Positions 1 through 6,562 are shown, counted from the first letter of the stretch. The stretch: DNA of 7,355 bases from an uncultured Clostridia bacterium (GCA_945868935.1 CAMBNE010000042.1:1-7355), one strand, 5' to 3'. The notes: generated by a model from the letters alone, not told the origin. Numbers and translations: made by a program.

Positions 1-3000
1 TCACAAGCACAACTGTTATGTCGGCAGCGGCATACACAGCAGAAAACGATTCCGCAATAGCTTATCAGTTTACAGGCACTGACGCAGCTACTCCCGGATA
101 CGCCGAGGGTACAATTACGTTTACGCCTGCTGATGAGGGCAATTACAACCTCTATTGGGCTGATGACGAAAAAGCTCTTGAGGGTTATTACGAAATCGAC
201 TCAATGACTCTTTCAGCCGGAGAAACAGGAACATTCGAGTTCGATTACCACACAGCTATTCCTGCCAATGCAAAGAAAATCATAGCTGTCAAGGCAGACG
301 ATACGAGCACTTTTGCCGAGTATCCGAGCGTTGCAGACGCTTATTCGGTGTTTGATATTCCCGAAAATAAGCAGTTGCCATATTCTCCCGACGATACACT
401 CTACACATTCAACTCATATTCCGACATACATATTGACATTGGCGGCTTTTACGTTAACGCAAGCAAGAACTGGGCAGCCGCACTGAAATATGCAAGCGAT
501 AAGGGCACAGATTTTATCGTAACTTCCGGCGACAGCGTAACAAACGCATCTGGTCCGAAAAAGGAATGGGATATTTACGAGAAGATTCTTTCTGACTCAG
601 ATTACGACAATCCCGTTTACGAATCAAACGGAAACCACGATATGAGAACAGGCGTTCAGAGTGGTAATAAGGAATTTGTCAAAGCTTCGGGCACCGACAA
701 TACAAAGGAAAACTACGACGCCAACAAGCCGTATTATTACGTAACAGAGCCGACAACAGGCGATATGTTCATCTTTATGGCTCTTGAATACGCTTCAGAC
801 CCCAGCTCCTGCGACGAATTTTCCGAAGAACAGCTTGAATGGGTTTCAAAGCTCCTGGCTGAAAATTACGGCAAGGGTAACAATATCTACTTGATTGAGC
901 ATTCTCCCATTAACGGCTACGGAGCAGGAGATGATATGGACAATCCATATTATAAGGCTCATCTGTCAACTTCCAATATTACAACCGTCAGATTCAAGGC
1001 TCTTATGGACAAGTATCCCAACATAATCTGGATGTCGGGCCACACTCACGAAGATTTCAATATGGGATATAACTACTCGAACGAAAACGGCACAGCCTGC
1101 AATATGATTCACAATCCGTCTGTTGCAGGACCTACTCACCCAAGCACAAGCTCACATTCGCTCGACTATACCTTCTATGACGGACTTTCACAGGGCTATT
1201 ATGTAGAAGTTTACGACGGCAATGTAATCTATTACGGTGCAAACCTCTGCGACGAGAAAATCTATCCTGCTTATTCCTACATTATGCAGGGAAGCAGACA
1301 TTCAACAATCGAAGAAACCAACGCAACCTCACAGGCAACAACTTCGGGAACAACAGCCGTTACAGGCTCAACACTTCCCGAGGGCGTTGAAACAGTTACA
1401 TACTACTACGTAAATACAACAAAGTGGGAGTCGGTTGACTGCTACGGCTGGAGCGACGCTGACACAAAAACCTGCGTATGGCCGGGTTACGGATGCAGCT
1501 ACTATTCAACAGATGAATACGGCAACGATATTTATTGTGCCGAAGTTCCTGCTTCATTTCAGTATGTTATTTTCAACAACGCAGGCAACAAAAAGCAGAC
1601 TGTTGACATTACGCTTGACGGTACTAACAATTGCTTTACTCCGGACGGCACAACAACTGCGGGAAAATACAACGTAACAGCTTCTCTGTTTAACGGAGGA
1701 GAGCTCCCGACAGAGCCGTCTGAATCAACCGAGCCTACAGACTCAACAGAACCTACAGATTCAACCGAGCCTGAAGCTACCGAAGAAACAACTCCCGAAG
1801 CAACAGAAACAACTGCTGAAATTGTTGAAACCGAACCTTCAACAGTAAAATCTGAAAGCACACCTGATGAAATAACAGACTCGTCAGACAATCCCGAAAT
1901 TCAGTCGCTTGCAAATATTAATTTAGCTGAAAGCAAAGTGAATTTCATATACGGTGACGTTAACAAAGACGAAATTATATCGGTTAAGGACGTATCGTTA
2001 GTTCAGAAGTATCTTGCAGAATTGGAAACTCTTGATGATGATCAGATAAAAGCCGCTGATGTTGACGGCAACGAGGTTGTAAACACAGTTGACGCTACAA
2101 ACATTCAGAAATATCTTGCTGATTTTTTCACAAGGTTCCCGATTGAAAGAGCTGATGAAAATATCCTTGCAGCAGTTGAAAAGGTGCTTGCCGATTATTA
2201 TCACCTCCCACCCTCTCACCCGTCACCGCAGCCGAAACCGCACTACCGAGCAGACCCGGAGATCCACTTTGCTGAGGATACAGACGAAAATTATCAGTGT
2301 TATATTGAGCTGAAAGATGCAATGGAAAGCCTGACTGATATTGCAGATTACATCAACAGCAAGACAACACAGGGATATGACAAAGACCTCGTAATTTACT
2401 TTGCAGCTGCCGAGGACTGGTTAACATCTGAATATACAATTAAGTCCAATATCTGCTTTGACGCAGGCGACAATGTATGGGGACAGAGAAATATGATTCA
2501 GACAACCGACAAATTCGGAGGTCTTACCGTATTCAGATACACCTACAAAGCAGACGAATTCTATTCGGAAAACATTGATAAATTACAGTTCCAGGCTTAC
2601 AGCGGTTCAACCTGGCAGACACAGTTTGTCGCTGTAAATGACACTACTCTCTGCGACTCATTCAACGGAATGCTCTATGACAGCGCAACTCAGAAATGGG
2701 TAGACTATACACCGACACCCGGTACTATAGACGTTGTAGAGCCTGCGGCGGCTGACTATGCACTTTGCTATTATTCGGAAACACACAGCTGGGACGACAA
2801 GACTTCTTATTTCACAAAGAAGAGCGACGGAACATATACATTCACTTATGTTGCCGACAGCGTTACAAGCATCAGCTGTAACGTATTCGACCTTGTAAAT
2901 AACGAATTTAACTGTGTTGCCGCAAGTACATCACTCACAATTGCAGGAGATGTTGAAGTTTCCGAAACATATTCTCTCTCTGCAAGCGCTTCAAGAGGCA

Positions 3001-3485
3001 AGAGCATCACGATAAAGGGTCTTACAGAGGGAATGAAGATTAACTTCGTATACCATCCTGACACAAACACAGTTGATGTAAACTATGTTCCCGCAGGCGA
3101 GGAAAAGGATAACGAGCACTATGTTCTGTGCTATTATGCAACAGATGAACACGCTTGGGATGCCAGAGATACCTTCTTTGAAGAGCAGGACGACGGCACA
3201 TACGCTCTGGAATTCACAACAATCTCTTCAAACAATATTAGCTGTAATGTGTTCGATATGGTAAACAGCGAGTTCAACTGCGTAGCCGCAAGCACATCGC
3301 TGACAATTGCCTCAGATACCGAAACTTCCGAAACCTATTCACTTTCTGCAAGTTCCTCGAGGGGCAAGAGCATTACAATCAAGGGCTTGAGCGAGGGAAT
3401 GAAGCTCAGCTTTGTATACAGTCCCGAAACAAACGCCCTGAACGTAAGCTATGTTCCGACAAGCGTGGCAGAAGTAACCGCTTGA
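1..3485 (+). CDS. Modular secreted metallophosphoesterase with CBM26-like and dockerin modules (5' truncated)
   Basis: This is a large extracellular, probably cellulosome/amylosome-type enzyme. The frame is open to the left edge (first full codon at base 3), so the ATG at 18 is probably internal and the signal peptide is outside the window. Residues are numbered from that ATG. Residues 1-118 form a beta-rich region. The phosphoesterase domain (about 130-380) has every calcineurin-like metal motif: D136-x-H138, G-D172, G-N206-H207-D208, H295 and G-H342-x-H344. A CBM26-like starch-binding module (about 460-558) shows W470, W478, W488-P-G and F519-N-N. A Thr/Glu/Pro linker (562-630) leads to a dockerin (645-705) with two calcium loops, D647/N649/D651/S655/D658 and D681/D683/N685/N689/D692. 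Then come an unassigned beta-rich module (about 790-897) and two homologous repeats (912-1025 and 1033-1147). Phosphatase/phosphodiesterase chemistry, docking to a cohesin and starch binding follow from the families; the natural substrate is unknown. No clear terminator follows the stop codon. Confidence 0.9.
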   Translation, partial: TSTTVMSAAAYTAENDSAIAYQFTGTDAATPGYAEGTITFTPADEGNYNLYWADDEKALEGYYEIDSMTLSAGETGTFEFDYHTAIPANAKKIIAVKADDTSTFAEYPSVADAYSVFDIPENKQLPYSPDDTLYTFNSYSDIHIDIGGFYVNASKNWAAALKYASDKGTDFIVTSGDSVTNASGPKKEWDIYEKILSDSDYDNPVYESNGNHDMRTGVQSGNKEFVKASGTDNTKENYDANKPYYYVTEPTTGDMFIFMALEYASDPSSCDEFSEEQLEWVSKLLAENYGKGNNIYLIEHSPINGYGAGDDMDNPYYKAHLSTSNITTVRFKALMDKYPNIIWMSGHTHEDFNMGYNYSNENGTACNMIHNPSVAGPTHPSTSSHSLDYTFYDGLSQGYYVEVYDGNVIYYGANLCDEKIYPAYSYIMQGSRHSTIEETNATSQATTSGTTAVTGSTLPEGVETVTYYYVNTTKWESVDCYGWSDADTKTCVWPGYGCSYYSTDEYGNDIYCAEVPASFQYVIFNNAGNKKQTVDITLDGTNNCFTPDGTTTAGKYNVTASLFNGGELPTEPSESTEPTDSTEPTDSTEPEATEETTPEATETTAEIVETEPSTVKSESTPDEITDSSDNPEIQSLANINLAESKVNFIYGDVNKDEIISVKDVSLVQKYLAELETLDDDQIKAADVDGNEVVNTVDATNIQKYLADFFTRFPIERADENILAAVEKVLADYYHLPPSHPSPQPKPHYRADPEIHFAEDTDENYQCYIELKDAMESLTDIADYINSKTTQGYDKDLVIYFAAAEDWLTSEYTIKSNICFDAGDNVWGQRNMIQTTDKFGGLTVFRYTYKADEFYSENIDKLQFQAYSGSTWQTQFVAVNDTTLCDSFNGMLYDSATQKWVDYTPTPGTIDVVEPAAADYALCYYSETHSWDDKTSYFTKKSDGTYTFTYVADSVTSISCNVFDLVNNEFNCVAASTSLTIAGDVEVSETYSLSASASRGKSITIKGLTEGMKINFVYHPDTNTVDVNYVPAGEEKDNEHYVLCYYATDEHAWDARDTFFEEQDDGTYALEFTTISSNNISCNVFDMVNSEFNCVAASTSLTIASDTETSETYSLSASSSRGKSITIKGLSEGMKLSFVYSPETNALNVSYVPTSVAEVTA
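1719..1772 (+). repeat. Three 18-bp units encoding a Ser/Thr-Glu-Pro linker
   Basis: Three consecutive 18-base units encode SESTEP, TDSTEP and TDSTEP. They sit at the start of the low-complexity Thr/Glu/Pro linker between the CBM26-like module and the dockerin. Such acidic, proline-rich spacers are typical of modular secreted glycan enzymes and probably keep the catalytic and docking parts apart. The units differ only at a few positions, so the length may vary between strains. Confidence 0.75.
2751..3092 (+). repeat. C-terminal module, copy 1 (intragenic protein repeat)
   Basis: First of two homologous modules of about 114 residues (912-1025) at the C-terminus of the dockerin protein. Landmarks are LCYY with C917, a Trp in HSWDD, DGTY, SCNVFD with C954, EFNC with C966, SRGKSITIKG, and a closing FVYHPDTN strand. 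The W...DGTY...FVY layout resembles the small beta-sandwich modules that accompany starch enzymes such as pullulanases. That likeness is judged by eye, so the glycan-binding role is an inference. Confidence 0.85.
3111..3458 (+). repeat. C-terminal module, copy 2 (intragenic protein repeat)
   Basis: Second copy of the C-terminal module (residues about 1032-1147), separated from copy 1 by a short charged spacer (AGEEKD). It aligns with copy 1 with one single-residue gap near the HSWDD/HAWDA motif and keeps all three cysteines (C1038, C1076, C1088). Central protein segments are almost identical, yet the DNA differs at many third codon positions. This marks an old duplication held by selection on the protein. 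Confidence 0.85.
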
Positions 3486-3508
3486 TTGTAACACTATAAA
3501 TTAATCTG

Positions 3509-3537
3509 TTGAATCTCCGCTTGATTTGGTTTATAAT
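3509..3537 (+). promoter_or_regulatory. Sigma-A promoter for the AraC-family gene
   Basis: TTGAAT at 3509-3514 and a perfect TATAAT at 3532-3537 are separated by 17 bases, the best spacing for a housekeeping promoter. Transcription would start near 3544 and give a leader of roughly 80 bases before the ATG at 3623. The start point is predicted, not observed. Confidence 0.7.
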
Positions 3538-3544
3538 TAAACCA
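3527..3544. promoter_or_regulatory. Palindromic candidate operator overlapping the -10 box
   Basis: TGGTTTATAATTAAACCA is an inverted repeat with 7-bp perfect arms and a 4-base centre. It contains the whole TATAAT box and reaches the predicted start site. A protein bound here would block RNA polymerase, so a repressor site is the natural reading. AraC-type proteins more often bind direct repeats, so the binder may be a different dimeric regulator. As RNA it would be only a weak hairpin with no U-run, so it is a poor terminator for the gene upstream. Confidence 0.45.
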
Positions 3545-3572
3545 GAATAATATTTATATTTATAAGTGAGAA

Positions 3573-3609
3573 CTGAGCAAAGGAACAGATTGTATTTTCC
3601 TTTGCTCAG
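3573..3609 (+). promoter_or_regulatory. Perfect 13-bp inverted repeat (leader hairpin) before the AraC-family gene
   Basis: CTGAGCAAAGGAA at 3573-3585 pairs perfectly with TTCCTTTGCTCAG at 3597-3609 around an 11-base loop. It lies in the predicted 5' leader and ends two bases before the AGGAG ribosome binding site. No run of T follows, so it is not a standard intrinsic terminator. It could stabilise the mRNA, affect ribosome access, or be a DNA operator. Confidence 0.6.
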
Positions 3610-3611
3610 GC

Positions 3612-3616
3612 AGGAG
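3612..3616 (+). promoter_or_regulatory. Ribosome binding site that fixes the AraC-family start
   Basis: AGGAG lies six bases before the ATG at 3623. An in-frame GTG at 3566 would add 19 residues, but it has no ribosome binding site and would make the hairpin coding sequence. The ATG at 3623 is therefore preferred. Confidence 0.8.
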
Positions 3617-3622
3617 ATTAAT

Positions 3623-4459
3623 ATGACATATATTTATGAAGTGGTAAAATATGACGGCAGTCTGCCGGGCAAGGTGCTTATGCAGGATAAGCCCGGCTGG
3701 CGTTGCAATACGTTTCTGCATTGGCACAAGGAGCTTGAATTTGTCTATATGATAGACGGTGTGCTTGATGCAAAAATAAGCGGAGAAAACATACAGATTA
3801 AAAGCGGTGATTTTTATTTCTGCAACAGCGAGGAAATACATATCACCGCAGCACCCGACAAAAACAAAGTCATTAAGTATATAGTTGTTCTTCTCTCCAA
3901 GGAATATATGCGGTCGTTTTTTGAGGAAATCGACCGCATAGAATTCAAAATCAAAGCTGAAAGCAGGGTAAAGATAAGCGAAATGCTGAAAAAGCTTGTT
4001 TCAATTATGGAAAGCGATGATGAATACAAGCTTTTAAATGTCAATGCTGTTTTTATGGATATCTATCATCTGCTTCTGAGCGAATGTGTTGTGGAAAAGA
4101 AAAACCTGCTTCCGACTAACCTGCCCGATAATTTTGCATACGCAAAAACTATTATTGAGTATATAGGCTGTAATTATAACGAGAATATTAATCTGAAGGA
4201 TATGGCTGACCTTGTAGGGCTTACATCGTCATATTTTTCAAAGTATTTCAAGAATATTACGGGCACAAATTTTACTCAGTACTTAAACAGCGTCCGGCTT
4301 GAACACGCACTCAACGAAATGCTGTATAAAGGGCAGACGGTTACAAAGGCGGCTATGAACAATGGCTTTCCGAATGTAAAGTCGTTTATTGAGATTTGTA
4401 AAAAAATCTACGGCTGTACACCGATGGAATACAAAAAGCAGAAAACTATAGAAAAATAA
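3623..4459 (+). CDS. AraC-family transcriptional regulator
   Basis: A 278-residue cytoplasmic DNA-binding regulator of the usual AraC/XylS size. The N-terminal cupin-like sensor domain (about 20-130) shows H33-x-H35 with E39 and a later H73, the pattern seen in ligand-binding AraC cupins. The C-terminal domain (about 172-273) has two helix-turn-helix units: residues 191-210 (LKDMADLVGLTSSYFSKYF) and 240-262, followed by the family's closing G-x-T-P-x-E-Y motif around P267. The gene stands alone between its own promoter and an intrinsic terminator. Many family members of this layout respond to sugars, and the upstream neighbour is a glycan-associated enzyme, but neither ligand nor target can be read from the sequence. 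The palindrome over its own promoter suggests that its transcription is controlled, possibly by itself. Confidence 0.93.
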   Translation: MTYIYEVVKYDGSLPGKVLMQDKPGWRCNTFLHWHKELEFVYMIDGVLDAKISGENIQIKSGDFYFCNSEEIHITAAPDKNKVIKYIVVLLSKEYMRSFFEEIDRIEFKIKAESRVKISEMLKKLVSIMESDDEYKLLNVNAVFMDIYHLLLSECVVEKKNLLPTNLPDNFAYAKTIIEYIGCNYNENINLKDMADLVGLTSSYFSKYFKNITGTNFTQYLNSVRLEHALNEMLYKGQTVTKAAMNNGFPNVKSFIEICKKIYGCTPMEYKKQKTIEK

Positions 4460-4477
4460 TCATCTTTTCATAATTAT

Positions 4478-4512
4478 AAAAATAAGCACAGCGTAATGCC
4501 GTGCTTATTTTT
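4478..4512 (+). terminator. Intrinsic terminator after the AraC-family gene
   Basis: Arms 4478-4489 (AAAAATAAGCAC) and 4501-4512 (GTGCTTATTTTT) pair over 12 bp around an 11-base loop, and T-rich sequence continues to about 4518. It begins 19 bases after the AraC-family stop codon. The opposite strand also reads as hairpin plus T-rich tail, so it may work both ways. Confidence 0.85.
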
Positions 4513-4518
4513 TATTTT

Positions 4519-4600
4519 AGAAAACTACTCCGAAAAGGTCGGGTAATATCAATCCTACCGCTCAAATTTCGTGTCAGGGCACTCGACTTTTTGCAGTAAT
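4519..4600. other. Unassigned intergenic block between terminator and next promoter
   Basis: This stretch is richer in GC than the A/T-rich DNA around it and contains no credible + strand gene. It holds small inverted repeats (CCGA at 4530-4533 with TCGG at 4539-4542; GGTA at 4542-4545 with TACC at 4556-4559). On the minus strand a frame without a start codon ends at 4512-4514 and reads LSGRIDITRPFRSSFLK just before the stop. It could be a dispersed intergenic element, a decayed gene end or a small RNA; nothing in it decides which. Confidence 0.3.
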
Positions 4601-4604
4601 TTTG

Positions 4605-4643
4605 TTTATTGGTGTTGTAAATTGCGGTATAATATAGTATTAT
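4605..4643 (+). promoter_or_regulatory. Candidate promoter(s) for the small membrane protein / S41 lipoprotein pair
   Basis: Two overlapping promoters are possible. TTGTAA (4615-4620) and TATTAT (4638-4643) have 17-base spacing. A perfect TATAAT (4628-4633) is paired, also at 17 bases, with a weak TTTATT (4605-4610). Either would start transcription shortly before the ribosome binding site GGAG at 4662-4665. Confidence 0.5.
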
Positions 4644-4675
4644 GAGAATAGAAAATTAATCGGAGTTGTTAATAG

Positions 4676-4999
4676 ATGAAAAAAGCTTTATCTGTAGTTT
4701 TAATATGCCTTACCTTGCTGTTTTCCGTCACAGCGGCGACGGTATCTGCGTCAAGCATTGACGAAGCGGTAATTTCTTCGCAGGACGACAAATACACCCC
4801 ACTCTATACCGTATCACCCGACAGCTCGCTGAAGGATTACGATTCACCCGATTTCAGCAGTAAGGACTATGCACTTTTCTACACACAGACAACCTTCCTT
4901 GCACTTATCGCAGGCTACCTTATTTTGTTCAAGGTAAAGGGAATAAACCATGATGAAAAAATGCACGGCAGAAAGGGAAATAAAAATGAAAAAAACTGA
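4676..4999 (+). CDS. Small exported single-pass membrane protein of unknown function
   Basis: A 107-residue protein whose family I do not recognise. Residues 1-25 form a signal peptide with a possible cleavage after VSA25. The next section (26-66) is acidic and rich in Ser/Asp/Tyr and would lie outside the cell. A hydrophobic segment at about 67-85 (FLALIAGYLILF) is followed by a Lys-rich tail, giving outside-in topology with the C-terminus in the cytoplasm. The ATG at 4676 has GGAG ten bases upstream. The last 14 bases overlap the start of the next gene in another frame, so the two are probably translated from one message and act at the same membrane. The coding call rests on the signal peptide, ribosome binding site and promoter. 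Confidence 0.75.
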   Translation: MKKALSVVLICLTLLFSVTAATVSASSIDEAVISSQDDKYTPLYTVSPDSSLKDYDSPDFSSKDYALFYTQTTFLALIAGYLILFKVKGINHDEKMHGRKGNKNEKN

Positions 5000-6530
5000 T
5001 TTAAAAAAGCTTTCGGCTCTCTTGCTTGTCTTAATTACAGTAATTTTTTCAGGTTGTAACATAAACACCGTTTCACTGAAAACAGTTACGCTTGATGATG
5101 TAATTAAAAACGTGAACACAAAAAATGCGGAGAAGCTTAAAAGCGTTTCAACCTATGATGAAGCAGACTTCCTGATAGACGTAAACAGCGAGAGCTTTAC
5201 CGATGAGGAGCTTAAGGCAATGTCTTCTTCGGGTTATGAGAACGTGACAAAGGCTGAAGCAAAGGAAGATGTTGAAACATTCTTCCGATTCCTGAAATCA
5301 TCGTACGCAGGATATACATATTTCGGCGGTGACGAGGCTTTCGGCAAAGCTGAAAAGGAGATAATGAGCAATATCGACAGCTTTTCAAAGAATAAGCTCA
5401 ATCAGGAAGAGCTTGCCGGAATTATTATGCAATCACTCGGCTTCGTAAAGGACAGCCATTTTATTATGCTCGGAAAACAGGCTTTTGAAGAAGCTCATAC
5501 TTATTATGAGAGTGAAAAGCGTGAATTCAAAATGACGGATGATAACAGATATTGCACAGAGATTGACGATGCTTTCTGGTATCTTCCTGCTGAAACGGAA
5601 AAGTATATGAAGCTGACAATCGGCGAAAGCGGCGAGCTTGTCTACGGTATGTTTGCTGTTGTTACAGATGAAGAAAAGGAAAGTCTGCCGACTTCCTTAC
5701 AACTAGAAAACGGAGATAAAAAAGAAGAAATTAAGCTTGACTGGATTATAAGCGAGGTAGGCGGCGACCAGTCGGCACAGGCAAAATTCAGCGAGGAAAA
5801 TGGTGTTGCCATTTCCTCATTAGCGGATATGTCAGCGTCTGAAAGTTCAATGGGCGAGATAAATAATTTTCTTAACGATTCGAAAAAGCTTGCGGGTTAC
5901 GACAATTCAATCCTTGATTTGCGTGAAAACGACGGAGGTTTGGCAGAGATTGATATGTTCTGGATTTACGGTTACACGGGAAAAATTGCGGATATAAGCA
6001 ACACCGTCTATACATTCAAGGACGATAAATTTGAGCGTATTGAAAAGCTTAACGGCGTACTGCGACCGGCCGAACCGCTTGATACTTTCGACATTGTTAA
6101 AGAAAACAGCGAGCTGATGGACATATACACAAATCTTGAGAATGAATTTGATGATTTCCAAGGTGTGAGAAAAGCTAACGGAGTTTTGAATTGTAAACCC
6201 GATAAAATTATAAGTAACCCGAATACGCTTTTTGTTTTGCAGAGTAAACACAATTATTCTGCAGGAGAAGCATTCCTGATGATGCTTGACAATGTAGAAA
6301 ATGTTGTTTCTGTCGGAACAAACACAAACGGCTGTGTACATTTCGGAAATGTATTTCCTTTGGCACTGCCCAACAGCAAGACAACGTTCACTTTTTCAAT
6401 ATCTATTCTTACAGGCTTTGACAAAGACTTTGACGTTTACGGCCTTGAGCCCGATATCTACATTGCCGACGACGATGCACAGGAGGCTGTGCTGAAGTGC
6501 ATTGACTATTATTCAAAAGACAAAAGTTAG
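4986..6530 (+). CDS. S41-family peptidase-like lipoprotein
   Basis: A 514-residue surface lipoprotein related to S41 (tail-specific/tricorn-type) serine peptidases. The signal peptide ends in a lipobox-like FSG-C24; Phe at -3 is unusual. Residues about 92-160 match the S41 N-terminal helical part and end in KDSH158. D311-LRENDGG-318 is the family's D-L-R-x-N-x-G-G core strand. YS425AGEAF carries the expected nucleophile, and YGLE488PDIYI matches the closing G-x-x-P-D motif. The Lys of the CtpA/Prc Ser-Lys dyad is missing: the position 25 residues after the Ser is C450. The His/Ser/Glu set (H158, S425, E488) fits the S41B/tricorn type better. No PDZ domain is evident. I chose the ATG at 4986 (AAAGGGA eight bases upstream) because it gives a normal lipoprotein signal; an ATG at 4950 with its own AAAGGG would add 12 residues. 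The substrate is unknown. Confidence 0.85.
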   Translation: MKKTDLKKLSALLLVLITVIFSGCNINTVSLKTVTLDDVIKNVNTKNAEKLKSVSTYDEADFLIDVNSESFTDEELKAMSSSGYENVTKAEAKEDVETFFRFLKSSYAGYTYFGGDEAFGKAEKEIMSNIDSFSKNKLNQEELAGIIMQSLGFVKDSHFIMLGKQAFEEAHTYYESEKREFKMTDDNRYCTEIDDAFWYLPAETEKYMKLTIGESGELVYGMFAVVTDEEKESLPTSLQLENGDKKEEIKLDWIISEVGGDQSAQAKFSEENGVAISSLADMSASESSMGEINNFLNDSKKLAGYDNSILDLRENDGGLAEIDMFWIYGYTGKIADISNTVYTFKDDKFERIEKLNGVLRPAEPLDTFDIVKENSELMDIYTNLENEFDDFQGVRKANGVLNCKPDKIISNPNTLFVLQSKHNYSAGEAFLMMLDNVENVVSVGTNTNGCVHFGNVFPLALPNSKTTFTFSISILTGFDKDFDVYGLEPDIYIADDDAQEAVLKCIDYYSKDKS

Positions 6531-6562
6531 TGAAAACATTTGACAAAACTGAATGTAAATAA

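Noticed and set aside
1719..1772. 18-bp repeats as a CRISPR or mobile-element signature
   Set aside because: The repeats are contiguous, in frame and encode a typical linker; there are no spacers, no transposase and no terminal inverted repeats in the window.
1559..1891. 110-residue minus-strand frame rich in Ser/Val/Gly
   Set aside because: It is the mirror of the Thr/Glu/Pro linker and CBM region of the large gene; low-complexity composition explains the open frame and no ribosome binding site or known domain is seen.
3527..3544. Palindrome as an intrinsic terminator of the dockerin gene
   Set aside because: The stem is only 7 bp, almost all A/T, and is not followed by a T-run; its overlap with a strong -10 box favours a promoter role.
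3566..3622. GTG start adding 19 residues to the AraC-family protein
   Set aside because: There is no ribosome binding site before 3566, the added residues would be encoded by the hairpin, and the ATG at 3623 has AGGAG at ideal spacing.
3560..3841. 93-residue minus-strand frame over the AraC leader and N-terminus
   Set aside because: It runs across the promoter-proximal leader and the cupin domain of the regulator, with no supporting signal.
4950..4985. Earlier ATG for the S41-type lipoprotein
   Set aside because: It has a possible AAAGGG site but would put 12 extra polar residues before a normal lipoprotein signal peptide and deepen the overlap; 4986 is the simpler start, though 4950 cannot be excluded.
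5907..6341. 144-residue minus-strand frame
   Set aside because: It lies wholly inside the S41-type gene, which has clear family motifs here; the minus-strand product has no recognisable domain.
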